The notes under the pieces are model-generated. The model was not told the DNA's origin. It was given only the letters and a program-made list of their open reading frames with translations, and made no database searches. From Lumbricus rubellus (taxonomy: Eukaryota > Annelida > Clitellata > Crassiclitellata > Lumbricidae), in NCBI GenBank assembly GCA_945859605.1, contig OX243820.1, positions 30,319,599-30,383,598 on the forward strand: a stretch of DNA of 64,000 nucleotides. Direction: 5' to 3'. Positions within the stretch are counted from its first letter, which is position 1. Each line of letters begins with the position of its first letter. Of this stretch, positions 40,701-64,000 are shown one piece after another. The translations under genes were made by a program, and so were the position numbers.

Positions 40701-42243
40701 CCATTGGTCCTCGACTGTTTCTCCCACCTATCATGTCTGCGGAGAACGCATGCATACAGTAGGAACCATCCGAAAAATAATTTCAATTTTCTGTTTTGAA
40801 GGTGTGCTAATTTGCTCACATCTTCTACACGAAATGTTTCTTTTGATAAATATACAGATTGCTTATATAAAATTGGTCAAACTTCAGCAGCTGTTGCAGG
40901 GGCGCAACCAGAAAATTTTCCTGGGGGGTGCTCAGATGGTGCGAAGTAGCGAGTGCCAAAGGAACTTGCTTGATTGTGTAATCTTAAAGACCGAATGACC
41001 CTACCCCCCCCCCCCCCCCACGCACCACAAAAACTCATCGGATTTGGAAAAATTACGTGGGTCACCTTTTTAGTCTGGGGGTGCTCAAGCACCCCCCAGC
41101 ACCCCCCTAGTTGCGCCACTGAGCTGTTGTGTAGTTTAGAATTTCATTTGTGTTAATCCTTGCAATTGATTCAGAAAGTAGACGATTTCTAAATTAGGCC
41201 TATCGTAATCGTAATATCCAAATTTCTTGCAGTATAATGTAGACTAACATAACAAATAAAGTCCAACTGATCCGGCCCCTGTAAGTCAATAGATCATCCT
41301 AGCTGTGCTTTGAAAGAGAACCATATAGTTTCCCCCATCACTAGTCTTGACTAAGGGGCCGTCCATAAAGTACGTCACGCTCCAGGGGGAAGGGGTGTAA
41401 GAAAGTGTGGCAGTTTGTGACAGAGGGAGGGGGTCAGGCCATGTGTGACGTCACACATTTATTTTTGTAATGATGTGTATTATACAATTGTCTAGTCTAA
41501 TTTTTGCAATTTTTGTTTTCAAATTCAATCTACATTGAGTTACTGCTTCAATGAATAACTGTGACAACTGTTGACAATTAACTACTCTACTATTAAAGTC
41601 ATTTTAATAATGTGATAGTTCTTTTAAGTGTAAACTTTACAGTTTAATAGTGAAGTGTGCTTTAGAATAAATTTGAATAAGGTGTTAATTTTAAAAAAAT
41701 CGAAAGTGTGACGTGCTTTGGGGGGGGGGGGGGTCCGAGAAAGTGTGACGTACTTTAAGGGGGGTCCGAGAAAGTGTGACAGTTTGTGACAGGGGGAGAT
41801 GGGGGGTTTAAAATGGTCAAAAATAGCGTGACGTACTTTATGGACGGCCCCTAAGCTTACAGCCTATGCACTGCAGTCATACAGTCTGGTAGGCATTAAC
41901 CCCAATACTGCTTTTAATAATTGTATCCACCCACAAACTAAACTCAATTAAAGGACATCACTTCGAAATACTGTGCATCCTTTATATATGGTAGGGCTAC
42001 AGGCCTATAACTAAAGTTGTTGGCATCATGATTAGGCTAATGGTTAGCTTATAGGGTGAGGCTTAAAATAATGTCAGATGGTTTGGAGCAAAGTCCAGTG
42101 ATGATAATAATTATTTACAATATCATTTTATGCTTAGATGTTATTGTGCATCTTAGGATAAACCGAAAGTCTTAGGACGTCCCTGTCCTTAAAATTTGAC
42201 ACCTTACCTTTTTTCCGTTGACAAAGAAGATAAGATCAGACAT
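12956..42243 (-). CDS. XDH-like A: xanthine dehydrogenase/aldehyde oxidase family protein
   Basis: Family enzymes hydroxylate a C-H bond at a molybdopterin centre and pass electrons through two 2Fe-2S clusters to FAD. Exons in transcription order: 42208-42243, 38591-38712, 37855-37963, 37167-37293, 36655-36716, 35934-35981, 35009-35098, 34628-34769, 34257-34427, 32836-32912, 32400-32493, 31968-32074, 30804-30988, 29882-30044, 29101-29308, 28406-28584, 27966-28085, 26210-26440, 25753-25816, 25081-25150, 24445-24532, 22856-22942, 21866-22057, 21015-21157, 19441-19519, 18793-18888, 18140-18268, 17524-17598, 16962-17014, 15259-15376, 14526-14612, 13653-13820, 12956-13141. Total 3906 nt (1302 codons), all phases consistent. 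The start [12 protein letters not shown] matches the family N-terminus, with an in-frame TAG upstream. About 11-13 residues corresponding to exon 2 are missing. The purine-binding residues are replaced (see findings), so 'xanthine' is a family name and not a demonstrated substrate. Confidence 0.94.
14061..14430 (+). mobile_element. tRNA-derived SINE (family 1) with CATA tail
   Basis: The most complete copy: a tRNA-like head (GCGGTGGTGTAGGGTATG, B box GGGTTCGAATCCACC), body CAAGTCCTTCACTCGCAATT, then GGGCTCTATAACAGGTGCTC and about 140 bases of (CATA)n. It lies in the XDH-like A intron between exons 32 and 33. Confidence 0.85.
15643..15740. repeat. (AAT)n microsatellite
   Basis: Almost pure AAT/TAA repeats for about 95 bases in an XDH-like A intron. 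Poly-Asn and poly-Tyr readings across it are artefacts. Confidence 0.95.
15944..16923 (-). mobile_element. Tc1/mariner-type deletion derivative, 980 bp
   Basis: TA target sites flank CACCGTGAGTCAAAAAAAAG and its complement. The inverted arms stay similar for about 150 bases. Inside (about 16290-16450, minus strand) is a transposase C-terminus, [20 protein letters not shown] followed by [10 protein letters not shown] and HFEH, with frame breaks. The catalytic domain is gone. It sits between exons 30 and 31 of XDH-like A. Confidence 0.85.
17983..18050 (+). mobile_element. SINE 3' end, GCGCTATATAAA family (diverged)
   Basis: GGACTGGGAGCACTCCTGAG followed by a decayed CTATATAAA-like tail and TTTAATAAATA. 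Confidence 0.45.
18793..30044 (-). CDS. XDH-like A exons 15-27: molybdopterin domain, first part
   Basis: Signature blocks: [20 protein letters not shown] (exon 15), [16 protein letters not shown] (16), [14 protein letters not shown] (17), [14 protein letters not shown] (18), [11 protein letters not shown] and [10 protein letters not shown] (19), [10 protein letters not shown] (20-21), [14 protein letters not shown] (22), [13 protein letters not shown] (23), [16 protein letters not shown] and MRGAGVPQ (24), [17 protein letters not shown] (25), [17 protein letters not shown] (26), [16 protein letters not shown] (27). Gln751 and Glu786 match bovine Gln767 and Glu802. Gln864 and Ala898 sit where bovine XDH has Arg880 and Phe914. 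Confidence 0.9.
19128..19215 (+). mobile_element. SINE 3' end with ATACA tail
   Basis: CTGGGAGCGCTTCTGAAAGG, GAAGCGTTCTATAAATGG and then (AATAC)n. The tail motif differs from the GAAT tail of other copies. Confidence 0.5.
19672..19941. repeat. (CATA)n array
   Basis: About 270 bases of CATA with a few CACA interruptions. Right next to it lies the TA-flanked mariner element that inserted into this array; CATA/CAGA repeats resume on the other side (20941-21012) up to the donor of XDH-like A exon 25. Confidence 0.95.
19942..20939 (+). mobile_element. Tc1/mariner-type deletion derivative, 998 bp
   Basis: Flanked by TA, with inverted termini CAGGGTGCGGCC and then AAAAAAAATACCCC (about 70 bases alike). 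From about 20217 the plus strand encodes, with frame breaks, [32 protein letters not shown] and [18 protein letters not shown]: two of the catalytic-Asp blocks of the IS630/Tc1/mariner superfamily. The N-terminal helix-turn-helix half is absent. It lies between exons 25 and 26 of XDH-like A. Confidence 0.88.
21780..21856. repeat. AT microsatellite abutting an XDH-like A splice donor
   Basis: ATATATATT-type repeats end about 9 bases from the donor of exon 24 (21866). Length changes here would move very close to the donor. Confidence 0.85.
22350..22560 (+). mobile_element. tRNA-derived SINE, family-1 head with a different tail
   Basis: GAAGCGGTGGTGTAGCGGTA and the B box CAAGTTCGAATCTACC match the head at 14061. 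The 3' half (CGAGAAACCACC, CTTCGGGCAGAAAACTCATC) does not occur in the other copies. Confidence 0.65.
22690..22850. mobile_element. hAT MITE fragment next to the XDH-like A exon 23 donor
   Basis: This is the inverse of the element at 35211-35403, sharing TTTGTGCAGTTGTA-type ends, GTCATTGTCCTCCGATTG and TTTACCATGGATGATGGG. Its terminal CAGCCCTG ends at 22850, leaving only five intron bases (GTGAG) before the exon. The other end is truncated. Confidence 0.75.
23698..24141. mobile_element. hAT MITE with 8-bp target duplication
   Basis: Termini are CAGAGGTTCTCAACC and its complement GGTTGAGAACCTCTG, a typical hAT end. The flanking repeat ATGTAAGC is perfect (23690-23697, 24142-24149). The interior holds many GTGTGTCGCG words and no ORF. 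It is in an XDH-like A intron. Confidence 0.92.
25529..25665. mobile_element. Short hAT MITE, CAGGGTGAGAATTG family
   Basis: Termini TAGGGTGAGAATTG and CAATAATTCTCATACTG. The flanks AGGCATAA and AGGCATGA match at 7 of 8 positions. It is the same family as 36793-36934 (shared CAGTCTTTCTTAGA-like interior). Confidence 0.7.
25866..26070 (-). mobile_element. Inverted SINE of the GCGCTATATAAA family
   Basis: TATATAAATTCACAAAGCGC followed by CTCTCACAGTG, an altered complement of the tail. The body with AAAGACCAGGGAAAAG continues to about 26070. Confidence 0.5.
26646..27742. mobile_element. 1.1-kb hAT-type element with internal satellite
   Basis: Termini CAGTGTTTAATCTAG and CTAGATTAAACACTG, flanked on both sides by TGTGACGTT (8-9 bp). 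G- and C-runs lie just inside each end. There is no transposase. The interior 27110-27590 is a tandem array. The same terminus, without a partner, occurs at 42849-42863. Confidence 0.85.
27110..27590. repeat. Higher-order tandem repeat, 85-bp monomers in 170-bp dimers
   Basis: Three dimers start at 27110, 27281 and 27451. Monomer type A has TAAGATGACACCTTAAAATG with CTTCC; type B has TAAGAAGACACCATAAAATG with CTGCC. Both share CATTGCAATGTGGAAATTCC. The alternation ABABAB shows that the dimer amplified. Confidence 0.92.
28830..29045 (+). mobile_element. tRNA-derived SINE (family 1), partial head
   Basis: GTGCCTTGGAACTGCATGG, the B box GGGTTCAAATCCACC, CAAGTCCTTCACTTGCAGTT and GGGGCGCTATAACAAGTGCT, with a very short tail just before the exon 16 intron boundary region. 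Confidence 0.8.
29640..29830 (-). mobile_element. Inverted SINE of the GCGCTATATAAA family
   Basis: CACTCATTCATTCAGAGTAT, TTGTATAGTAACAATTCAAG and TGCTCAGAGGTGTTCTCAGC are the tail complement, and the body runs to about 29830 (GGTCATTCCAGATGGCGG). Confidence 0.6.
30340..30490 (-). mobile_element. tRNA-derived SINE (family 2)
   Basis: It has CTAACAGAACATGGAGCCTG and CAGGAATCGAACTCAATCTC (B-box complement). It aligns throughout with the copy at 10120-10280. Confidence 0.7.
30804..35981 (-). CDS. XDH-like A exons 7-14: linker and FAD domain
   Basis: Exons 7-8 encode the variable linker ([13 protein letters not shown], ending LIFPSELQ). Exons 9-10 give the FAD-binding segment [11 protein letters not shown], where family members usually have VGNTEIG-like sequence. 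Exon 11 ends [12 protein letters not shown] and exon 12 begins [17 protein letters not shown], matching the family GGN-ASPISD-NP block with the Asp kept but Pro and Ser replaced. Exon 13 has [17 protein letters not shown] and exon 14 [19 protein letters not shown]. Residues about 183-457. The residue matching bovine Cys992, needed for dehydrogenase-oxidase disulfide conversion, is Ser (in exon 25/26). Confidence 0.88.
31670..31800. repeat. GAT/GCT trinucleotide array
   Basis: An irregular mixture of GATGCT and GCTGCT triplets in an XDH-like A intron. A second triplet-rich patch of CGT, CAT and CAG lies at 32930-33055 directly before exon 11. Confidence 0.85.
33203..34202 (-). mobile_element. 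Tc1/mariner-type deletion derivative, 1000 bp
   Basis: TA-flanked termini CAGGGTGGCCCAAAAAAAGT and its complement. On the minus strand (about 33600-33990) the N-terminal half of a transposase remains: [34 protein letters not shown] and [17 protein letters not shown] (helix-turn-helix region), with stops. The catalytic half is missing. It lies between exons 10 and 11 of XDH-like A, only 54 bases from exon 10. Confidence 0.87.
35211..35403. mobile_element. hAT MITE with 8-bp target duplication
   Basis: Termini CAGGGCTGTTTTTAA and TTAAAAAGCCCAG with flanking TTTTGTTG on both sides. AACTGCAC words recur, as in 5577-5832. Confidence 0.8.
36655..42243 (-). CDS. XDH-like A exons 1 and 3-6: two 2Fe-2S cluster domains
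   Basis: Exon 3 carries [12 protein letters not shown], exon 4 [12 protein letters not shown], exon 5 the CGFCTPG motif and exon 6 [12 protein letters not shown]. In the assembled protein the cysteines are 30, 35, 38 and 60 (plant-ferredoxin-like cluster) and 100, 103, 135 and 137 (alpha-helical cluster). Each is exactly 13 below bovine XDH numbering (43, 48, 51, 73, 113, 116, 148, 150). All eight are present, so both clusters should assemble. The constant offset shows that the deficit lies before Cys30, where exon 2 was not found. The 5' end of exon 3 is uncertain: an in-frame TAG at 38713-38715 forces the acceptor to lie after it. Confidence 0.9.
36793..36934. mobile_element. Short hAT MITE with 8-bp target duplication
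   Basis: Termini CAGGGTGAGAATTG and CAATTCTCACACTG. The flanking repeat GATGTTGC is perfect (36785-36792 and 36935-36942). It lies between exons 5 and 6 of XDH-like A. Confidence 0.88.
39046..40099 (+). mobile_element. GC-rich solo LTR with CRE and NRF1-like motifs
   Basis: The 1054-bp block starts TGTAACGG and ends CGCTACA, and is flanked by the 4-bp repeat TTAT. These are LTR-retrotransposon features and no internal coding region is present. Base composition is far richer in G+C than the surroundings. A TATA-like CTATTTATAC lies at 39551. Perfect CRE octamers TGACGTCA lie at 39596 and 39722. Three tandem units of roughly 65 bases (39770-39970) each contain the palindrome CGCGCATGCGCA, an NRF1-type site, next to GACGTCAGAGGTCCGG. 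It lies in the first intron of XDH-like A. Confidence 0.7.
40897..41121. mobile_element. hAT MITE with 8-bp target duplication
   Basis: Termini CAGGGGCGCAACCAG and CTAGTTGCGCCACTG, with AGCTGTTG on both sides (40889-40896, 41122-41129). The interior has inverted GGGGGGTGCTC blocks. Confidence 0.88.
41355..41851. mobile_element. PIF/Harbinger-like MITE with TAA target duplication
   Basis: Termini GGGGCCGTCCATAAAGTACG and its complement, flanked by TAA (41352-41354, 41852-41854). GTGTGACGTACTTT words recur inside. There is no ORF. Confidence 0.78.
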
Positions 42244-42369
42244 CTTGTCTCGATTTTTCAAAAAGAACACCTACAATTTCAGATAGGAAATGTAATTCAC
42301 CAGAAGAAACACTTGCTCCAGTATAACGGCTTACAGGCTAACGAGGACACTTGCAATGATATTACATAC

Positions 42370-42535
42370 GCCCATCCTATCTTTTCAAGTCGCCGCGTAG
42401 GGACCTTGGGAAAGTCCTTCACTCTTATTATGCTCAGCGCTTCGTCGCGAAGCTCCGATTCAGTGTCCGCTCTGTCGTCGGGAGCGACTCTGAGTGGGGA
42501 GCTTGAATGGGCGCTATAACAAGTGCACATACATA
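42370..42535 (+). mobile_element. tRNA-derived SINE (family 1), head truncated
   Basis: CAAGTCGCCGCGTAGGGACC, GAAGCTCCGATTCAGTGTCC and GGGCGCTATAACAAGTGCAC. It lies about 130 bases upstream of the XDH-like A start codon and feeds straight into the CATA/CA array. Confidence 0.8.
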
Positions 42536-42582
42536 GATACATAGATACATATATACATACATACATACATACATACATACAT

Positions 42583-42673
<91 letters not shown>

Positions 42674-42836
42674 TACATACATACATACATACATACATAC
42701 ATACATACATACATACATACATACATACATACATACATACATACATACATACATACATACATACATACATACATACATACATACATACATACATACATAC
42801 ATACATACATACATACATACATACATACATACATAG
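42536..42836. repeat. (CATA)n-(CA)n-(CATA)n array
   Basis: Three hundred bases of CATA interrupted by about 70 bases of CA. It is shared as a tail by two SINEs of opposite orientation (42370-42535 and 42865-43060). Confidence 0.95.
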
Positions 42837-42864
42837 GCCTACATATCCCAGTGTTTAATCTAGA

Positions 42865-43060
42865 GTTTTCTAGACGCTCCCAACTAAAGCGCGGACACTG
42901 CATCGGAGTTTCACGCCGAAGCACGCGAGCAATGATTGCTGGTGAAGGACTTGCTCAAGGTCCCTAAGCCACGGTTTGAAGTGGATTCGAACCTGGGGCT
43001 CTGCAGCTCCAATGCACCGAATCCATCACAGTCACTACACCACTGTGCCCAACAGGTCTA
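42865..43060 (-). mobile_element. tRNA-derived SINE (family 1), inverted, with tRNA-like head
   Basis: Its complement reads ACAGTGGTGTAGTGACTGTG, the B box GGTTCGAATCCACTTC and CAAGTCCTTCACC. A stray hAT terminus (42849-42863) separates it from the shared tail. Confidence 0.8.
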
Positions 43061-43223
43061 GACGGAAGACGTCGAGTACGTGTTTTAGGGAAAACTTGTT
43101 ATTAATCAAGCCTCAAGGCCGTACGTTCCTCTATCAAGATGGCGAAATACGAGAACGCATATGACTTTTAACTTCTTACATGTGTATTATAATTATAAAA
43201 AAAGAAACACGCTGGCTCCGATA

Positions 43224-43648
43224 CGGAGCTCCTAAAGGGACATGAATGCAAAATATTTTATGTCGTTCGAACGACTTATTAACTCGTTCGAACGAGTTAA
43301 TAAGTCGTTCGAACGAGATATTAAGTCGTTCGAACGAGATATTAAGTCGTTCGAACGAGATATTAAGTCGTTCGAACGAGTTAATAAGTCGTTCGAACGA
43401 GATATTAAGTTGTTCGAACGAGATATTAAGTCGTTCGAACGAGATAATAAGTCGTTCGAACGAGATAATAAGTCGTTCGAACGAGATAATAAGTCGTTCG
43501 AACGAGATAATAAGTCGTTCGAACGAGATAATAAGTCGTTCGAACGAGATACTAAGTCGTTCGAACGAGATAATAAGTCGTTCGAACGAGATACTAAGTC
43601 GTGCGCACGACATAAAATATTTGCATTCATGTCCCTTTAGGGGCTCCG
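43224..43648. mobile_element. TA-flanked MITE filled with a palindromic 21-bp satellite
   Basis: Inverted termini of about 41 bases (ACGGAGCTCCTAAAGGGACA and the complement of its close match) enclose 17 tandem units of 21 bp. Each unit contains the perfect palindrome CTCGTTCGAACGAG and an AT-rich spacer (ATATTAA or ATAATAA). The last unit has changed to GTGCGCAC, also a palindrome. Because each unit is 21 bp and self-complementary, several frames on both strands stay open; these are not genes. Confidence 0.88.
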
Positions 43649-45129
43649 TAGATGATGGGTTATTGGTTAGCCTATCTTTACGAGGCGTCTGCGTATACCG
43701 GAAAATCTGCCACTGCAGCGTCAACATGTTCTTCCAGCAGCGGCCTTGTAGACCCATACTCAGGATAAGAGAGTCATAAATGTATTGCGCTAACCTTGGA
43801 CCATGCACAGGCTGCACCCAAAGACACGCCGATCGCTCAGTCCAGTGGCATCGCGTATTATATAATTATATATATAGCCTACATGTAGAGCCTTCGTGTG
43901 GGCAGGGGCTCCTATATCTTTAGTATCTAGATGGTGTGGGATACAACGGTGTCGCACTGGGCCGCTGGGCGGACACTCGATCAAGCATGCACTTTTTCCA
44001 CCTCGAGTAGCGGTTGACTATGATAGAGGTGGCGTGCGTTTCCTTTTCTATAAGACAGAATCTTTTTGTACGTGATAGCCTAAATCTTGCACTAGGTTGG
44101 ATCAGAGATATATAGCACTCATGGGCGCCTGCAGACATTTTTGCAGGAGGGACAAAACACAAATAAGCCTACACGACGCTCACAGCTAAACATTTTTGTA
44201 GCAAGAAGTTGAAAAATGCAAAGCAGCGGAAATTAGGACCATGCATCATGCATGGCATATTTCATAGAGGTTTTAGTGTATATTTCTCAGTTTAACATCT
44301 AATTTAAAAAAATATTAATTGTTTCTATAATGCGAAGAAAGTTGTTTAAAAAATTCAAAAGGTAGCCTATTAGTTAAAAATCATGTTTCTGAATGGGTAC
44401 AATACGTCCACCTGCCCTCTAAAAATTGACACCATTTTGCATTCAGCTATTCATCCATGCGCCCTCTAGTTACTTCTATATTTTAACCAGTAGGCCTAGT
44501 GTGGTCCTAAAAAATGAAGTGGGGGAACGCTCTTTATAATAATATTATTATTAGTAGTAGTAGTATTAATAGTCCATTATCCCTGGAAAAAAGTGGGGGA
44601 ACGGCGTTCCCCCGCGTTCCCCCCATTACACCACTGATTTTAACATTGGTGGCGCAAGAGGGATTATAGGGGCTAAGCCCCCTAAATGGCGCTTAGCCCC
44701 ACAAGAAAAATGCTGAAACTGTCTACAACCATGTAGGCCTATGTGATAAAATATATGTATAGGCCTAATTGTATATGCACTTATTCATTCACAAGCCCTG
44801 CGTCGAATTGGATGTGTTATTGTCCAGATAATTCTGCGTCCAATGTAGATCCAGATGCGCTCGTGCCAGAAATCCAAGAGTTGGCAAAGGAAACGTTCAA
44901 GCCTGAATAACTTCTAAAGCGGATATCGTTTGCGTCGTCGAGCATAGGCTAAAGTTATTGCAACTATAATAAATATTAAATTGAAGAGTCTCAGTAATGT
45001 GTTTCCATTTGATATCTCTGAATAGTTCCTCTGGCTCGACATGTAGGCTACGACGCTCCTGATTAAGCTTGTGTCCCTGCGATTAGCCTATATCTTAAAG
45101 TGGCGCTTAAGAAGCTTTGAGTTTATGTT

Positions 45130-45405
45130 ATCGATTACGACGATTCCGCGTATCCTAAACGTGCAAAGGTAGCATAATCACTTGGCCATTAATTGTGGGC
45201 TAGAACGAAAGAATTAGCCTAACGAAATAAAAGCTGTCTCTATAAGTTACCTAAAAATTACCCTCTAACCGAAGAGTGTTAGATCACGTCGAAGGACAAG
45301 ATCGATTCGAAGACCCCATAGAGCTTAATTAGAACAAATATAAAAAATTTAGTAGGCCTACTCAAATTCGGTTGGGGCGACCAGGGAAGTTATATACATG
45401 TAGGC
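45130..45405 (+). pseudogene. NUMT: mitochondrial large-subunit (16S) rRNA fragment
   Basis: The plus strand contains CGTGCAAAGGTAGCATAATC, the nearly universal core of animal mitochondrial 16S rRNA, then in the proper order GGCTAGAACGAAAG, AACGAAATAAAAGCTGTCTC, GAAGACCCCATAGAGCTTAA and CGGTTGGGGCGACCAGGGAA. An extra eight or so bases interrupt the GGACAAG-AAGACCCC junction. No mitochondrial tRNA or protein gene is attached. Confidence 0.88.
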
Positions 45406-46401
45406 CTATAACCGATTAAGTCTATAACATTAGGTCTGAGCTAAATGAAAGACAAAAACCTACGGTATAGGCTACAATGTAGATGTTGAGCGACAGCCGA
45501 CTGAAAAAGGACCGACTCGTCTCTCGCACGAAGACGCGCAGCAGCCGACTGAGGAGGAGGAAGAGAAGATATTTGAGCGTGAAAGCCGTAGACAGCAGCA
45601 CAGTCTGCACGTACATACCGCGTCGTTTGGCGCGTAATGCAAGTCAGCGTGCATAGACCTGTAATATGTGTCTAGATATAAAATGTGTATGACAGGCTGA
45701 CAGACGAAAGAACTGCACTTTGCCCAGAGGCAGATTAATTTTTGTATCATCATCGTTCGTTCACCCCAAGTCTCCGCCCATGAAAAATTATAATTATATA
45801 CATATATATATATATATATAAATAATTATATTATATTTGGGAGATTTTAACCGAAATACTAAAAAGACATCTGTTTTTTCAGCATAGCCAAAATGGTTTT
45901 CAAAATTATTTTTAAAAAAAGGTCGTGAGAAAATTTTAGCGATGAAGATGTCGATCGGTCGCTCAGCCGTCGGCCCAAACGCCCGGTCTAAGCGGACACT
46001 TTTCTTCCCCTTCCCTCCATAAACCCGACCCCCCCCCCATCAGATCGAGGGACTGGATTTTTCAGCTAAAATTCCTTAACTGTTATGGCTTTTGTCTGAA
46101 CCAACTAAACAGAACTTAATAATATAACGTAGGCATAATCCTAGGTCAATAAAATGACATCGGACCTCTAAGCTTATAGGATAATTCACTTTAAAACTTG
46201 AAAGTTGAAACCTTGATATAAGCTTAACTAGAACAAATAAGTTCTGTAATATTTTACCCCCTCCCACTTTTTTTTATTGAAGCCAATATTAGAAAGATAT
46301 AGACTGCACACCAAGTGAATGCAAAATAATCGCCATTAGGCCTATAATAATTACCAATAGATGCAGTGCAAAATTGGAAAATTTCGACATACAAAATTAA
46401 A

Positions 46402-46404
<3 letters not shown>

Positions 46405-46434
<30 letters not shown>

Positions 46435-46940
46435 CTTTATTGCAACCAAAAACAAACACAAGATGACAGCAAAAGTAGAAAATATGCATGTAATGGCTAC
46501 AAAGGGGGCCCTAAAGGGATGGACATCCCGCTGGGGAAGGGTCACCCAAGTAAAAAAAAATCCAAGAAAAATTAACAAAGATAGCTGAAAAGAAAGAAAT
46601 TAAAACAAATTAGGCGATGACAGATTGCATAACAGTTTAAATTGTCAAAAGCAAGTAGAAAAAAACTTAACTACGTACTTAAGTAAATCCTCAACTACAT
46701 GTGGTCATGTGCATTTTTAAGTAGATTTATCAGAGGAAAGTAGAAAAGCACGAATTCCCTTTTTAAATAGGCCTACCTGCAGACTACTGGATTGACGAAT
46801 ATTTACTGGTATTGTGTTCCATACTTGAGTGCCATAAAATTCAACAGTAAAACGCCTAGTGTTATATTGAGCTTTGATAGGGCGATATGCAGATGAATGT
46901 CTAGTGAAAGGAGAATGAATATCAGAGGCGTGCGGGAGGT
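46405..46940 (-). mobile_element. LINE 3' end with GATT tail
   Basis: The minus strand reads RPIKAQYNTRRFTVEFYGTQ, VWNTIPVNIRQSSSL and FKKGIRAFLLSSDKST before a stop, the usual non-LTR polyprotein ending. Its non-coding 3' part runs down to the (GATT)n tail at 46405-46434. Confidence 0.7.
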
Positions 46941-47168
46941 ACCCTTGGAATACCGCAGAAAGTGAAGTTCAGCAATAGATGGCATTCAAAATGTCCTTCT
47001 CCTGGCTACTGTTGTTGTTTTAAAGTTTCAGGCAGATACTAAAAGTTTTGATTGAGTAATGACACTTTTCTTTATGTCTACTTTTCATCGGGATACAGTG
47101 TAAAATGTATGTCGTATTCCAGCTTTCAACGAGTCCTGTGTTTGAACAGTCTTTCTGCTGAACTGCAA

Positions 47169-63486
<16,318 letters not shown>

Positions 63487-64000
63487 CTGCAATGAAGGTG
63501 AAAGAAAGGCATAAAATTTGAAATTAATGGGCAGCACTGGTGCAAAAAATAATTATGTGTAATTTCAAAACTCTGAATTATAACTACCACATAATTAATG
63601 GCAACTCATTAAATGCAAACTTTGGAAGGCATAATGATTTACACAGAAACTATTGTCTATTCATCGCAAAGTTTAAAAATGCAAACAGAAATAATGTAGA
63701 AATTAATTATAATGAATTATTGTTATAATGGTGCTAAATTCTAAAGCCTAATTCAATCTGAGACCCAATGCTAAAGGCCCTATATGAAAAATTCATAATG
63801 TGACACATTTAACAACTGGAGTTGCAGATTGATCAATTGACAGATGTTACAACTTCAGACATGTCTTGTTAATGAGGATGAGCAAAAAGCAAAATTATAA
63901 CACACAGTGCCTTGCTGCCTTTGCATTAAATCACAAAACACACTGAAAGCAAAATTGAGTTTAAAAAATCGTGTAGTTTAACTAAAATGAACAGGAGTGC

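Larger units (their letters stand above)
43650..47168. other. Spacer between the two XDH-like genes
   Basis: This is the upstream region of XDH-like A together with the downstream region of B. Recognised content is the NUMT (45130-45405) and a LINE 3' end (46405-46940), plus an AT microsatellite near 45800. GC-rich words at 45480-45640 could be an unassigned 5' exon or promoter, but nothing coding is supported. The remainder shows no recognisable feature. Confidence 0.5.

Noticed and set aside
43176..43817. Overlapping 130-210 codon frames made of a 7-residue repeat (SNDLLSR or FERDNKS)
   Set aside because: The 21-bp palindromic satellite is self-complementary and a multiple of three, so it stays open on both strands. 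The flanks are transposon ends.
45480..45640. GC-richer stretch as a protein-coding exon
   Set aside because: Short frames on either strand resemble no family and have no convincing splice sites. It is left as a possible promoter or untranslated exon.

Overview
This is a eukaryotic (animal) genome window. The genes are split into many short exons with GT-AG introns. The DNA is AT-rich and crowded with tRNA-derived SINEs, hAT/Tc1-mariner/Mutator/Harbinger-type elements, LINE ends and microsatellites. Both gene families are animal ones, and the repeat profile fits a marine invertebrate, possibly a deuterostome. The species cannot be fixed from this sequence alone.

All recognised genes lie on the minus strand, in transcription order XDH-like B, XDH-like A, then ANCHR. 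(1) 2223-10599 is a complete 12-exon ANCHR/ZFYVE19 gene (417 aa): N-terminal FYVE-type finger, MIM1-like helices, C-terminal B-box-like zinc finger. One intron uses a GC-AG donor. Another exon's donor abuts an 18-bp minisatellite that repeats the donor about 15 times. (2) 12956-42243 is XDH-like A, a molybdo-flavoprotein of the xanthine dehydrogenase/aldehyde oxidase family. Thirty-three exons were assembled (1301 codons, all phases consistent); one short exon near the N-terminus was not found. (3) 47169-63486 is XDH-like B, a tandem paralogue with identical intron positions. Its 23 visible exons match A exons 12-34, and its 5' part lies beyond base 64000.

Both XDH-like proteins keep the cofactor ligands seen here (all eight Fe-S cysteines in A) and the catalytic Glu of the GEPP motif, the Gln next to the Mo cofactor and the Glu802 equivalent. 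The residues that hold purines in bovine XDH (Arg880, Phe914, Phe1009, Thr1010, Ala1078/1079) are replaced, so the pair probably acts on a non-purine substrate. The last two exons are far more alike between A and B than the rest, which suggests gene conversion.

Layout: 1-2160 gene-free, with a Mutator-like MITE and a LINE remnant; 2223-10599 ANCHR; 10600-12955 spacer with a long palindrome, a CA array and a 130-bp duplication; 12956-42243 XDH-like A, whose introns hold three ~1-kb mariner derivatives, hAT elements, a solo LTR carrying CRE and NRF1-like motifs, and a Harbinger-like MITE; 42244-47168 spacer with two tail-to-tail SINEs, a MITE filled with a palindromic 21-bp satellite, a mitochondrial 16S rRNA insertion (NUMT) and a LINE 3' end; 47169-64000 XDH-like B with long CATA/TATG arrays. 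No tRNA gene, CRISPR array or operon structure was seen.
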